Assembly: GCA_937928595.1 (NCBI GenBank)
Contig: CALGJV010000009.1
Coordinates: 104,669 to 168,668, forward strand
DNA length: 64,000 nucleotides
Source: an uncultured Phycisphaerae bacterium
Lineage (GTDB): Bacteria > Planctomycetota > Phycisphaerae > UBA1845 > Fen-1342
Direction of reading: 5' to 3'
In this document: one piece after another, positions 52,729 through 64,000 of the stretch
Layout of the letters: each line of letters begins with the position of its first letter
Position numbering within the stretch: the first letter of the stretch is position 1
Translations under genes and position numbers: made by a program
Notes under the pieces: model-generated
Seen by the model: the letters and a program-made list of their open reading frames with translations, nothing else
Told to the model about the DNA's origin: nothing
Databases searched by the model: none

Positions 52729-53820
52729 ATGAGTCCCGATCCCGCGTCCGCCCCGCCCATGCCCTTCGCCGGACTGCCCGCCACGCTCGCGTGGCTCGGC
52801 GACGACGACGGCGTCCTCCGCCTCCTGGACCAGACCCGCTTGCCGCTCGAAACGGTCTACTGCGATTGCGCGACCGTCGAGGATGTCTGGGAGGCCATCC
52901 GCACGCTCCGCGTCCGCGGCGCACCCGCGATCGGCGTCGCCGCCGCGTACGGACTGTGTCTCGGACTGCGGCCGCACCGCACCGCGCCGCCGGACGTCTT
53001 CCACGCCCGATTGGTCGAGGTCGGCCGGTATCTGTGCGAATGCCGCCCGACGGCCGTCAATCTCGCCTGGGCCGTCCGGCGGGCGACCGAGGCCGCGCGC
53101 GCGGCCGGCCCCGACCCGCCGGCTGCGTGGCGCGCCCTGCTGGAGACGGCGCACGCCCTGGCCCGCGCCGATGCCGCCGCGTGCCATCGCATCGGCCTGC
53201 ACGGCGCAGCGCTCGTCCCCGAGGGCGGCGGCGTGCTCACGCACTGCAACGCCGGAGCGCTGGCCACCGTCGCCTGGGGGACCGCCCTCGCGCCGCTCTA
53301 CGTCGCCCACGCCGCCGGCCGGCGCTTCCGCGTCTACGCCGACGAAACGCGGCCGCTGCTCCAGGGCGCCCGGCTGACCGCGTACGAGCTGCACGCGGCC
53401 GGTCTCGATGTGACGGTGCTGTGCGACGGCGCCGCGGCCGGGCTGCTGCGGCGCGGCGCGGTCCAACTCGTGCTGGTCGGGGCCGACCGGATCGCGGCCA
53501 ACGGCGATACGGCGAACAAGGTCGGCACGTACTCGGTCGCGCTCGCCGCCCGCGCCCACGGCGTGCCGCTGTACGTCGCCGCGCCGACCAGCACGTTCGA
53601 TCTGTCGCTCCCCGACGGCCACGACATCCCGATCGAGGAGCGACCTGACGACGAAATCCGGCGCGGCCTGGGCCGCGAGGTCGTCCCGCCCGGCGTCCCG
53701 TGCTGGAACCCGGCTTTCGACGTCACACCGGCGGACCTAATCACCGGTCTGATTACGGAACGGGGCATCATCCGGCCGGTCACGGCCGACACCGTGCGCG
53801 CTGGGGTGACGGAAACGTGA
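52729..53820 (+). CDS. mtnA: S-methyl-5-thioribose-1-phosphate isomerase
   Basis: 363 residues. It isomerises methylthioribose-1-phosphate in methionine salvage. Motifs are complete: GAPAIGVAAAYG, LTHCNAGALATVAWGTAL, the DETRPLLQGARLTAYEL segment and VGADRIAANGDTANKVGTY. The C-terminal IEERPDDEI is also present. No other mtn gene is in the window. It precedes the Dabb lipoprotein gene by 59 bases. Confidence 0.95.
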   Translation: MSPDPASAPPMPFAGLPATLAWLGDDDGVLRLLDQTRLPLETVYCDCATVEDVWEAIRTLRVRGAPAIGVAAAYGLCLGLRPHRTAPPDVFHARLVEVGRYLCECRPTAVNLAWAVRRATEAARAAGPDPPAAWRALLETAHALARADAAACHRIGLHGAALVPEGGGVLTHCNAGALATVAWGTALAPLYVAHAAGRRFRVYADETRPLLQGARLTAYELHAAGLDVTVLCDGAAAGLLRRGAVQLVLVGADRIAANGDTANKVGTYSVALAARAHGVPLYVAAPTSTFDLSLPDGHDIPIEERPDDEIRRGLGREVVPPGVPCWNPAFDVTPADLITGLITERGIIRPVTADTVRAGVTET

Positions 53821-53879
53821 AACGGCCGGCCCGACGTGTTGCGCCGGGCCACCGCCGGCCGAAGCATCGGAGAGTGGTC

Positions 53880-54296
53880 ATGCGTAGGCTGTTCGGGCTC
53901 ACCATCGTGATGGTTGTCGTCCTGGCCGGTTGCGCGGAGACGCGCGTTCAGCAACAGCAGTCGCTGGCGGTGACGCCGGGTGCGTCGCCCCGCGTGCTGC
54001 GACACGTCATGCTCATTCGCTTTAAGCCGGAGACTCCGACCGAGGACGTGCTGGCGGTCGAACGGCTCGCGCGGCAGTTGCCGCACCGCATCCCGTCGCT
54101 GCGGGCGTTCGAGTGGGGCACGGACGTGAGTGTGGAAAACCGCAGCGAGGGATTCACGCACTGCTACCTGATGACGTTCGCGTCGCCCGATGATCGCGCC
54201 GCATATCTGGCGCACCCCGCCCACCAGGAACTGCTGGAACGCGCCCGGCCGCACATCGACCGGTTGATCGCGGTCGACTACTGGGCGCGCGAGTGA
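53880..54296 (+). CDS. Dabb-domain lipoprotein
   Basis: 138 residues. The signal peptide has lipobox L-A-G-C (Cys about residue 18). The mature protein is a stress-responsive A/B barrel (Dabb) domain: RHVMLIRFKP, a WGTDVSVENRSEGFTH strand and CYLMTFASPDDRAAYLAHP. The domain is dimeric in known structures; the ligand or role is not defined. GGAGAG lies six bases before the ATG. Confidence 0.85.
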   Translation: MRRLFGLTIVMVVVLAGCAETRVQQQQSLAVTPGASPRVLRHVMLIRFKPETPTEDVLAVERLARQLPHRIPSLRAFEWGTDVSVENRSEGFTHCYLMTFASPDDRAAYLAHPAHQELLERARPHIDRLIAVDYWARE

Positions 54297-54421
54297 GTAC
54301 GAACGCGGCCCCCGGCCTGCTCCTGCCGACCGGCCGGCCTCCGGCGCACCGCGCCGTCGCGCGACACCGGGCGGCGCTCCGTGCCGAACCGGTCGCGGCG
54401 CGGCGCTCCGGCCGCCTGCGC

Positions 54422-56104
54422 CTACCGGCTCTTCAGCGCGTCGATGAAGCCCTCGAGCTTGCGGGCTCGCACGGGATGCTGGAGCTTGCGGATGGCCTTG
54501 GCTTCGACCTGGCGCACCCGCTCGCGCGTCACCTTGAAGATCTTGCCCACTTCCTCAAGCGTGTACGTGTACCCGTCGCCGATGCCGTAGCGGAGCTTGA
54601 TGATCTCGCGCTCGCGGTACGTGAGCGTCTTGAGCACGGCCTCGATGCGGTCCTTCAGCATGTCGCTGCTGGCGCTGGAGACCGGGCTTTCGGCCTTCTC
54701 GTCCTCGATGAAGTCGCCGAAGTAGCTGTCCTCGCTCTCGCCGACGGGGCGGTCGAGCGAGATCGGGTGCCGGCTGATCTTCATCACCCGCCGCGCCTCG
54801 GACACGGGCATCTTGGCCTCGCGGGCGATCTCCTCGATCGTCGGCTCCCGTCGCAGCTCCTGGAGCAGCCGCTTGCTGATGTTCCGCAGCTTGCTCATCG
54901 TCTCGATCATATGGACCGGGATGCGGATCGTGCGGGCGTGGTCGGCGATGGCCCGGGTGATGGCCTGCCGGATCCACCACGTCGCGTACGTGCTGAACTT
55001 GTAGCCCCGCCGATACTCGTACTTGTCCACCGCCCGCATCAGGCCCGTGTTGCCCTCCTGGATGATGTCCAGGAACGACAGGCCGCGGTTGCGGTACTTC
55101 TTCGCGATCGACACGACCAGCCGCAGGTTGCCGCCCGCCAACTTGCGCTTCGCGTCCTCGTATTCGGCGAAGACCTTCTGGGCCTCGTCGACCCGCTTGC
55201 GGACGTCCTCCGGCGACTCCATCACCAGGTCGATCAGGCCCTGAAGCTCGTCCTTCATCGCCTCAACCTCGTCGGGCGGCAGCACTTTGCCGTTCTCCGC
55301 GAGCTCCGCCTTGATCGACTCCATCTTCTGCACCATCGCCGCGAGCTTCCGCATCATGGGCGTGATGCGGCTCGTCCGCAGCGATAGCTCCTCCAGCAGC
55401 GTCACCGCCCGCCGCCGCCGCTGCACGATCCGCTGCTGGGCCTCCTTCCGCGTCGCCGCCGGCGTCCGTGTGTCGCGCGCCAGGACCCAATCACCCTGGT
55501 TCAGCTCGAGCAGCTTCCGCACCGTCGCCAGGTTCGCCGGCAGGCGCTTCAGGATCGTCGCCTTCGCCATGCTCTCCGTCGTGGAAATCTTCATCGTGCG
55601 GTCGAACGGCATCCGCCCGTCCGCCACCGCCTGCATGATCTCCACCGCCTGCTGCATCGACAGGTCGTTCTCCAGCACCCGCCGCCGGAACGCCATCCGC
55701 GTCAGCTCGATCTTCTTCGCCAGCGCGATCTCCTGCTCGCGCGTCAGCAGCGGAATCTCCCCCATTTGCGTCAGGTACATCCGCACCGGGTCGTCCACCC
55801 GCCGCGCCGTCGCATCGGTCAGGTCGACCTCGGTCACCTCGTCCAGCTGGTCCCCGCCCTCGAGCGGATCCGGCCGCTTCCGCTGCCCCTCCCGCAGCCG
55901 GTCGGCCTCGATCTCGTCGATCATCTGGATGCCGCTCTGCTCGATGCGGTTCAGCACGCTCTCGAGCTTCTCCGGCGAAATGGCCTCGTCGGGCAGAGTC
56001 TCGTTGAGCTCCTCCCAGGTGAGGTACTTCCGCTTCCGGCTCGCCTCGATCAGTTCGTTGACACTTCGTTCGATCGGATCAATGTCCGGATGCGCCACCG
56101 CCAT
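54422..56104 (-). CDS. rpoD: Primary sigma factor RpoD
   Basis: 560 residues. Sigma-70 regions are all visible. Region 1.1 lies at about 1-60. Region 1.2 is [21 protein letters not shown]. Region 2 includes [20 protein letters not shown] and [15 protein letters not shown]. Region 3 includes [17 protein letters not shown], and region 4.2 includes [18 protein letters not shown] non-conserved insertion between regions 1.2 and 2 is present. The start at 56104 was chosen because GGGAGCGG precedes it; an ATG five codons upstream (56119) is possible. It follows dnaG by 73 bases. Confidence 0.95.
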   Translation of the reverse strand: MAVAHPDIDPIERSVNELIEASRKRKYLTWEELNETLPDEAISPEKLESVLNRIEQSGIQMIDEIEADRLREGQRKRPDPLEGGDQLDEVTEVDLTDATARRVDDPVRMYLTQMGEIPLLTREQEIALAKKIELTRMAFRRRVLENDLSMQQAVEIMQAVADGRMPFDRTMKISTTESMAKATILKRLPANLATVRKLLELNQGDWVLARDTRTPAATRKEAQQRIVQRRRRAVTLLEELSLRTSRITPMMRKLAAMVQKMESIKAELAENGKVLPPDEVEAMKDELQGLIDLVMESPEDVRKRVDEAQKVFAEYEDAKRKLAGGNLRLVVSIAKKYRNRGLSFLDIIQEGNTGLMRAVDKYEYRRGYKFSTYATWWIRQAITRAIADHARTIRIPVHMIETMSKLRNISKRLLQELRREPTIEEIAREAKMPVSEARRVMKISRHPISLDRPVGESEDSYFGDFIEDEKAESPVSSASSDMLKDRIEAVLKTLTYREREIIKLRYGIGDGYTYTLEEVGKIFKVTRERVRQVEAKAIRKLQHPVRARKLEGFIDALKSR

Positions 56105-56177
56105 ATGTTCCGCTCCCATCAGCCGCCGACCCGGGCTCCGTCGCAGCGCCGCGGGCGGCGTGGGTCTCTTCCGCGCC

Positions 56178-58025
56178 TTACTCGCCCCGCGTTCCGCTGC
56201 CACGCCACCGACTCTCCACCGGCAGCACCGAGGCGTGCTCCCGGGCCAGCTCACGCAGCCGGCGGAACGGCTCCTCGGCCGGCTCCGCCGCGCTCGCCGG
56301 GCGCAACTGCTCCCGCAGCCCGCCCATTTCCAGGATGGCCAGTTCCTCCCGCAGGCGCGCCCGCGCCGCCGCGAAATCGTCCGCGAACGACGTCACGCCG
56401 CGCACCCGCGCCTGGGCCCGATCGACCAGTTCGCACACCGCGCTGTCCTCGCAGCGCGCGACAACGTGCCCCACGGAGTATTCACCCTCATCCGCATGCA
56501 CGTCCAGCAGCACGCCGTACAACCGTTGCCACGTCTCGCAATGCTCCGCCGCCCGGGCCAACGCGTCGTCCACGTCACGCCAGCACTCCGGCGCCCGGAT
56601 TAGGAGTCCCAAGAGCGACTCCATGGCCGTCACCAACCCGGGCGACAGCCCGCGGATCGTCGCCTCGTAGTCCGACACCTCGCTACAACCCGCCGCGGCC
56701 CCGCTGCCCGAGACAGGACGGAGCAGTCGCCGCCGCACCCGGGCGACCTCCTCAAAGACCGCGTCGGTCGGTACCCCGGTCAGCTCGCTGATGCGGTCAA
56801 GCAGCAGGCTCTGTTGCAGCGGATCTGCTCCCCGCTGGGCCGTCGCACTCGCTACGAACCGCAGGAACTCCTCGATCGCCGCTCGCCGGCCGCGGGTGCC
56901 GCTGTGGTCAAACGTCCGAAGTGTCTGCCTCCACCTAAATTCTAGCGCGTCCACCGCCCGGCTCAAGGCGGCTTCGAAACCAGCCGCGCCGGACGAGATC
57001 ACGCAGTCGGCCGGGTCCTTATCGCCTTCCAGCACCACGACCCGCACGTCCAAACCCGTCCGCAGCGCCACGTCCACCCCCCGCTGCGCCGCCCGAACCC
57101 CGGCCTCGTCCCCGTCGAAGCACAGGTACACCGTGCTCGCCACCGGCTCGAGCAGCTTCACATGCGCGTCGGTCAGGGCCGTCCCCAGCGTGGCCACCAC
57201 TTGCCGGAATCCGTACTGGTGCAGCAGCACCGCGTCCATGTAACCCTCGACCACGATCGCGGCGTCCGCCTCCGCAATCGCCGGGCGCGCCAAGTCGAAG
57301 CCGTACAGCACCCGCGACTTGCTGAACAACACCGTCTCCGGCGAGTTCAGGTATTTCGCCGGGTCGTCCGCGAGCGTTCGGCCGCCGAACGCAACCGGTC
57401 GGCCCGCCGCGTCGGCGATCGGAAAGACCAGCCGGTTGCGAAAGCGATCGTACAGGCGCCCCGTCTCGTGCTTCGCCACGAGGCCGGCGTGCTCGAGCAC
57501 GTCCGGCCGCAGCCCGGCCCGCCGGGCTGCCGTCACCAGGTTGTCCCACCCATCAAGCGCCAAACCGACCCCGAAGCGTTCGAGCGTCTCCGCGGACAGA
57601 CCCCGCCGCGTGGCGTACTCGCGGGCACCGCGGCCTGGGCCGGAGAGCTCGAAGTTGTGGCGGAAATGCGCCCGGGCCCACGCGACAGCCGACTGGATCT
57701 GTTCGCGCAGCTCCGCGGCCTGGCGGTCCCGGGGGGTCAGAGGACGAAGCTCGATCCCCGCCCGCTTGGCCAAGATCGACAGGGCACCGTGAAAGTCGAC
57801 CCGGTCGCGATGCTGCACGAACCGAATAACATCCCCCCCGACCCCGCACGACCAGCACTTGAAGATTCGTTTGGAAGGGCTCACGGAAAGCGAGGGCTTG
57901 TGATCGGGGTGAAAAGGGCAGAGGCCCACGAAGTCCTTGCCCTTGCGCGTCAGCGCGACAGTCTGGCCGACGACATCAACGATGTCAACGGCATCTAAGA
58001 TTCTGTCCTTTATGGAGTTATCCAT
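56178..58025 (-). CDS. dnaG: DNA primase
   Basis: 615 residues; makes RNA primers for replication. The N-terminal zinc finger is [19 protein letters not shown]...CWSC, the TOPRIM motifs are [11 protein letters not shown] and CFDGDEAG with DKDPADC, and a C-terminal DnaB-binding helical region completes it. It is upstream of rpoD in the classical dnaG-rpoD arrangement. A strong promoter (58122-58150) drives it with a leader of about 90 bases. Confidence 0.96.
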   Translation of the reverse strand: MDNSIKDRILDAVDIVDVVGQTVALTRKGKDFVGLCPFHPDHKPSLSVSPSKRIFKCWSCGVGGDVIRFVQHRDRVDFHGALSILAKRAGIELRPLTPRDRQAAELREQIQSAVAWARAHFRHNFELSGPGRGAREYATRRGLSAETLERFGVGLALDGWDNLVTAARRAGLRPDVLEHAGLVAKHETGRLYDRFRNRLVFPIADAAGRPVAFGGRTLADDPAKYLNSPETVLFSKSRVLYGFDLARPAIAEADAAIVVEGYMDAVLLHQYGFRQVVATLGTALTDAHVKLLEPVASTVYLCFDGDEAGVRAAQRGVDVALRTGLDVRVVVLEGDKDPADCVISSGAAGFEAALSRAVDALEFRWRQTLRTFDHSGTRGRRAAIEEFLRFVASATAQRGADPLQQSLLLDRISELTGVPTDAVFEEVARVRRRLLRPVSGSGAAAGCSEVSDYEATIRGLSPGLVTAMESLLGLLIRAPECWRDVDDALARAAEHCETWQRLYGVLLDVHADEGEYSVGHVVARCEDSAVCELVDRAQARVRGVTSFADDFAAARARLREELAILEMGGLREQLRPASAAEPAEEPFRRLRELAREHASVLPVESRWRGSGTRGE

Positions 58026-58320
58026 TCCGCGCTACGCTTGCAGGGCCCCCGCGTCGCGATACCCGCCTGCTTGTTACGCCTGCCCACTCGCTCGCCGCAC
58101 GCCTTGGTCCGGATTACGTTGAATATAGCCCACAATCAGGCGGCGGTCAATTTTACGGGGCACTTCTGTAACGCGGCCAAAGAGCACTAACCGTCTGTCC
58201 ACGATGATATTATCGCTAGACCGTCACAGTCCGTGACTGGTTTCGATTCAACAGAACCACGGCCTCCAGCCCGCCCCTCCAGCTACTAGCCGCCTGACCG
58301 CTATTCCACCGAGCGGCTGC
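58026..58320. other. AT-richer intergenic island between fmdB and dnaG
   Basis: The 295 bases are clearly lower in GC than their surroundings. They hold the dnaG promoter and the 3' end of the chaperone transcript. A GTCAC-AGTCC-GTGAC inverted repeat lies at 58223-58237. I recognise no RNA gene or terminator with a T-run. Confidence 0.55.
58122..58150 (-). promoter_or_regulatory. Promoter of the dnaG-rpoD operon
   Basis: On the minus strand TTGACC (58145-58150) and TATATT (58122-58127) are separated by exactly 17 bases. This is one of the best sigma-70 matches in the window. Confidence 0.75.
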
Positions 58321-58656
58321 CTACCCCACCTTCTTCTTTGCCTTCGGTGGTGCCGCCTGTCGGGCCGGTGCGCTCGCGGTCGCCTTGTTCTCGGCTGATT
58401 TCTCGGGCGATTTTGCCGCAGCTTCGGCGGTCGCGGGCTTCCGTTCGGCCTCGGCCGCCTTCTTGTAGGACTCGCTGCGGTAGTCGGTCTCGTAGAAGCC
58501 GGAACCGCGGAACAGCACGCCCGCCCCCGTCCCGATCAGACGCTGCAGCCGGCTGCGACCGCAAGCGGGACACTTCTTCAGCGGCGCGGCTGTGATGGAC
58601 TGGAATTCCTCGAGCGTGTGACCACAAGCGTCGCACCGGTACTCGTACGTCGGCAT
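58321..58656 (-). CDS. FmdB-family zinc-ribbon protein
   Basis: 111 residues. It starts MPTYEYRCDACGHTLEEF, has a second knuckle KCPACGRSRLQRLIG, and a Lys/Ala-rich C-terminal tail (about 60-111). FmdB proteins are putative regulators of unknown mechanism. It begins 11 bases after the grpE stop and ends the chaperone operon. Confidence 0.9.
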   Translation of the reverse strand: MPTYEYRCDACGHTLEEFQSITAAPLKKCPACGRSRLQRLIGTGAGVLFRGSGFYETDYRSESYKKAAEAERKPATAEAAAKSPEKSAENKATASAPARQAAPPKAKKKVG

Positions 58657-58667
58657 CGTCGGTTCCC

Positions 58668-59300
58668 TCACTCCGGCCGGGGTGACTCGGCCGCATTCGC
58701 GACAGGGGCGGCCGCCGGCGGCCCGCTGCTCACCACCACGCGACTCGGCCGGAGCACGCGCTCATGCATGACATAGCCGCGGGCGAGCTCCTGCAACACC
58801 GTCCCGGCCGGCTGATCCGCACTCGGCTGCTGCATCAGCGCCTCGTGTCGCGCCGGATCGAACGGCTGCCCGGCCGCCGCGATCGGCACGATCGATCGTT
58901 GTCGCAGGATCTTCAGGAAGTGTTCGAGAACGATCCGCACGCCATCGGCATGGGGTTTGTCGCCGGCGGCCTCGGCCGCGGCGACGGTTCGCTCGAGGTC
59001 GTCCAGCACGACCAGCAACTCGCGGGCGAAGTCGGCCTCGGCGAAGCGGATCGCCTCCTCCTTGTCGCGCTGGGCGCGGCGCAGCGTGTTCTGCACGTCC
59101 GCCTGGAGCCGCAGATTGCGGTCCCGCAGCGTCGCGACTTCCGCGCGGAGCTGCGTCAGTTCATCCGGCGGGGCCGCCGCCGGCACCTCCGGCGGCGCCG
59201 CGGCCGGGGGCGCTGCGGACGCGGCCGGCGCCGGCGAAGGCACCGGCTGCTCCGGGGTAGTCCGCTCCGGCGCCGCAGGACTGGCGTGCGGCTTCTTCAT
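58668..59300 (-). CDS. grpE: Nucleotide exchange factor GrpE
   Basis: 210 residues. The N-terminal 60 are Ala/Pro-rich and probably disordered. The conserved part is a coiled coil (about 60-120, AQRDKEEAIRFAEADFARELL) followed by the beta-domain (FDPARHEALMQQPS, VLQELARGYVMHERVLRPSRV). It releases ADP from DnaK. It begins seven bases after dnaJ; dnaK is not in the window. Confidence 0.95.
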   Translation of the reverse strand: MKKPHASPAAPERTTPEQPVPSPAPAASAAPPAAAPPEVPAAAPPDELTQLRAEVATLRDRNLRLQADVQNTLRRAQRDKEEAIRFAEADFARELLVVLDDLERTVAAAEAAGDKPHADGVRIVLEHFLKILRQRSIVPIAAAGQPFDPARHEALMQQPSADQPAGTVLQELARGYVMHERVLRPSRVVVSSGPPAAAPVANAAESPRPE

Positions 59301-59307
59301 CGGCAGC

Positions 59308-60537
<1,230 letters not shown>

Positions 60538-60615
60538 TCACGCGACAGGGGCGCCGCGGTGTCGCGCGCCCCTGTCGCCGCCCAACCTGCCGTTCGGCGC
60601 TGCGCCGGTCAGGGC

Positions 60616-62232
60616 TCAGCGCGTCGCGCCTTCGATCGCCTCGTGCTTGTCTTCCTTGAACTCCGTGCAAAGCACGTCGGTCGTGAGCATCACGCCGGCC
60701 ACGCTGGCCGCGTTCTGGAGCGCGACGCGGGCCACCTTGGCCGGGTCGAGAATGCCGGCCTCGAGCATGTCGACATACTCGCCCTTCGCGGCGTCGTAAC
60801 CAAAGTTCTTGCCGCGCGCGAGGATCTCGTCGACCACCACGCCGCCGTCCTCGCCGGCGTTCTCGGCGATCTGCCGAGCCGGGTACTCCAGCGCCTTGGC
60901 AACGATCCGGTAGCCGACCGCCTCGTCGCCCTCGATCTTCTTGGCCGCGTCGAGCACCGGCTTGATCGCCCGCAGGAACGCCGTCCCGCCGCCGGCGACC
61001 ACGCCTTCCTCCGCCGCCGCCTTGGTGGCGTGGAACGCGTCGTCGACCAGGTCCTTGCGCTCCTTGACCTCGATCTCCGTCGCGCCGCCGACCTTCACGA
61101 CCGCCACGCCGCCGGTCAGCTTCGCCAGCCGCTCCTGGAGCTTCTCGCGGTCGTAGTCGCTGGTGGTCTTCTCGATCTGCGCCCGAATCTGCTCGATCCG
61201 CGCCTGGATGTCCTTCTTCTTGCCGGCGCCCTCCACGATCGTGGTGTCGTCCTTCGTAACCACGACGCGCTTGGCCTGGCCCAGCATGTCCAGCTCGATG
61301 TTCTCGAACTTGATCCCGCGGTCCTCGCTGATGAACTCGCCGCCCGTCAGCACGGCGATGTCGCCCAGCAGCGCCTTGCGGCGATCGCCGAAGCCCGGAG
61401 CCTTCACGGCCACGACGTTCAGCGTGCCGCGCAGCTTGTTGACGACCAACGTCGCCAGGGCCTCGCCCTCAACGTCCTCGGCGATCAGCAGCAGCGGTCG
61501 CCCGACGTTCAGGATCTTCTCGAGCAGCGGCACTAGGTCGCGCAGCGAGCTGATCTTCTTCTCGTAGATCAGGATGTACGGATCCTCGAGCACCGCCTCG
61601 AGCGACGCCGGGTTCGTGATGAAGTAGGGCGAGATGAAGCCCTTGTCGAACTGCATCCCCTCGACGTGCTCCCAGGTCGTGTCGAGGCTCTTGCCCTCCT
61701 CGATCTCGATCACGCCGTCCTTGCCGACCTTCTCGAACGCGTCCGACAGGATCGCGCCGATTTCCTTGTCGCCGTTGGCGCTGATCGCCGCCACCTTGGC
61801 GATGTCGTCCTTGCCGCGGACCTTGATGGCCTGCGACTTGATCGCCTCCACCGCGATCGCCACCGCGGCGTCGATCCCGCGCTTCAGCGCCATCGGGTTC
61901 ACGCCCGCGGCGATGTTCTTCAGGCCCTCGGCGAAGATCGCCTCGGCCAGCACGGTCGCCGTGGTCGTGCCGTCGCCGGCCACGTCCGACGTCTTGCTCG
62001 CCACCTCGTTGACGAGCTTGGCGCCCATGTTCTCGAACGGCCCGGGCAGCTCGATCTCCTTGCTGACCGTCACGCCGTCCTTGGTGATCCGCGGCGCGCC
62101 CCACGACTTGTGGAGCAGCACGTTATGACCCACGGGGCCGAGCGTCGACTTCACCGCCTTGGCGAGCTTGCGCACGCCCGCGAGCATCTCCGTCCGGGCC
62201 CGATCGCTGTACAGCAGTTGCTTGGCTGGCAT
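60616..62232 (-). CDS. groEL: Chaperonin GroEL, first copy, no GGM tail
   Basis: 538 residues. It has complete equatorial, intermediate and apical domains: [16 protein letters not shown], one apical [17 protein letters not shown] and a single copy of the following segment, and [13 protein letters not shown]. The C-terminus ends EAIEGATR and lacks the Gly-Gly-Met repeats of typical GroEL. GAGGGA lies a few bases before the ATG. It follows groES by 144 bases on the same strand. Confidence 0.96.
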   Translation of the reverse strand: MPAKQLLYSDRARTEMLAGVRKLAKAVKSTLGPVGHNVLLHKSWGAPRITKDGVTVSKEIELPGPFENMGAKLVNEVASKTSDVAGDGTTTATVLAEAIFAEGLKNIAAGVNPMALKRGIDAAVAIAVEAIKSQAIKVRGKDDIAKVAAISANGDKEIGAILSDAFEKVGKDGVIEIEEGKSLDTTWEHVEGMQFDKGFISPYFITNPASLEAVLEDPYILIYEKKISSLRDLVPLLEKILNVGRPLLLIAEDVEGEALATLVVNKLRGTLNVVAVKAPGFGDRRKALLGDIAVLTGGEFISEDRGIKFENIELDMLGQAKRVVVTKDDTTIVEGAGKKKDIQARIEQIRAQIEKTTSDYDREKLQERLAKLTGGVAVVKVGGATEIEVKERKDLVDDAFHATKAAAEEGVVAGGGTAFLRAIKPVLDAAKKIEGDEAVGYRIVAKALEYPARQIAENAGEDGGVVVDEILARGKNFGYDAAKGEYVDMLEAGILDPAKVARVALQNAASVAGVMLTTDVLCTEFKEDKHEAIEGATR

Positions 62233-62376
62233 CGCATTCCCTCAAAGGTTGCCGGTCAGAGAGCGAAGCCCGCACCGGGAAGGTCGCGCCGCCCCGGTCG
62301 CTCCTGCGCTCGCCGGGCTCAGTTCCCTGGCACCGCGTCGCCGCCGCCGGCCGCCGCCGGCCGCGCGTCGCCGGGC

Positions 62377-62691
62377 CTACTGTTGCACCGCAAGCACATC
62401 GCTCTCGCGGAGAATGACATACTTGTCGCCGTCGATCTCGATCTCCGTGCCGCTGTACTTGCCGTAGAAGACGCGGTCGCCCACCTGGAGCGACATCTGG
62501 CCGCGCTCCCCGGTCTTCTCCAGCAGCTTGCCGGGGCCGGTCGCGATGACCTTCCCCTGCTGCGGCTTCTCCCGCGCCGTGTCCGGCAGCACGATGCCGC
62601 CGCGCGTCCGCTCTTCCGCCTCGAACGGCTCGACCACCACGCGGTCGTCGAGCGGCCGAATCCTCAGTTTCTTCGCCGTGGCCGTCGCCAT
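62377..62691 (-). CDS. groES: Co-chaperonin GroES
   Basis: 104 residues. The fold is clear from IRPLDDRVVVEPFEAEERTR, the mobile loop GGIVLPDTAREKPQQG and the C-terminal EIEIDGDKYVILRESDVLAV. It caps GroEL. It sits between the two groEL genes, so it could serve either. The gap to groEL2 is 73 bases. Confidence 0.96.
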   Translation of the reverse strand: MATATAKKLRIRPLDDRVVVEPFEAEERTRGGIVLPDTAREKPQQGKVIATGPGKLLEKTGERGQMSLQVGDRVFYGKYSGTEIEIDGDKYVILRESDVLAVQQ

Positions 62692-62764
62692 CGCTTTCGT
62701 CTCCGCTTGCGATTGTCTGTCCGCTCTCGGAATCGTCGCCGGGCCGCTGCCGGCCCGTGCTCCG

Positions 62765-64000
<1,236 letters not shown>

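Noticed and set aside
62692..62764. A possible CIRCE (HrcA) operator in the chaperone cluster.
   Set aside because: I looked for TTAGCACTC-N9-GAGTGCTAA in the gaps 60454-60615, 62233-62376 and 62692-62764 and found nothing close.

Overview
The window is about 70% G+C and carries one densely packed, ordinary-looking chromosomal stretch. There are no insertion sequences, prophage, CRISPR array or conjugation genes. Several traits point to a planctomycete, probably Phycisphaerae-like: a large secreted repeat protein with dockerin-like EF-hand loops, two groEL genes, ImuA/ImuB, a TMTC-type membrane protein, LPP20-type secreted proteins, and many genes without a clear Shine-Dalgarno site. This placement is an inference from gene content; there is no rRNA gene in the window.

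Layout. 1-6100: end of an upstream gene with its terminator, a SanA-like membrane protein, a GlmU-like sugar-nucleotidyltransferase homologue, and an orphan sensor kinase coupled to an AsmA-like protein. 6330-10050: two lipoproteins (one TPR), endonuclease III and a DPM1-type glycosyltransferase. 10120-10618: two tandem 27-residue membrane miniproteins whose leaders are also duplicated. 10800-17100: metG, a lipoprotein, hutI, a zinc-ribbon protein, der, and an isochorismatase-like protein with Ser at the catalytic Cys position. 17414-25113: a small secreted protein, a phosphohexomutase, a four-gene operon of LPP20/FlgT-like secreted proteins, and a thioredoxin-fold protein without its cysteines. 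25541-33185: a 1,378-residue secreted modular protein and mfd. 33312-40000: GNAT, M42-like peptidase, EamA transporter, a lipoprotein ending in 20 Asp, an EVE protein, a radical SAM protein and small conserved proteins including an RRM protein. 40474-46800: DUF72, the imuA-imuB mutagenesis pair, a hypothetical protein and a phosphodiesterase family protein. 47103-54300: tRNA-Gln(CUG), a truncated DinB-like gene, TolC-type lipoprotein, TMTC-like protein, SPOR lipoprotein, mtnA and a Dabb lipoprotein. 54422-64000: the dnaG-rpoD operon and a leftward chaperone cluster in the order groEL2, groES, groEL1, dnaJ, grpE, fmdB.

The most striking observation is in the second groEL, which runs off the right edge. 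A 72-codon segment of its apical domain is present twice in tandem. The two copies are about 67% identical in protein and clearly diverged at synonymous sites. This segment contains the helix that in E. coli GroEL contacts substrate and GroES. The second notable item is the tandem miniprotein cassette at 10120-10618, which resembles type I toxin-like peptides in architecture only.

A recurring regulatory theme is a TANNNT -10 box lying 5-7 bases before the start codon at several genes (AsmA-like, glycosyltransferase, der, mfd, DUF72, imuA, mtnA and possibly the TolC gene). This suggests leaderless transcripts.
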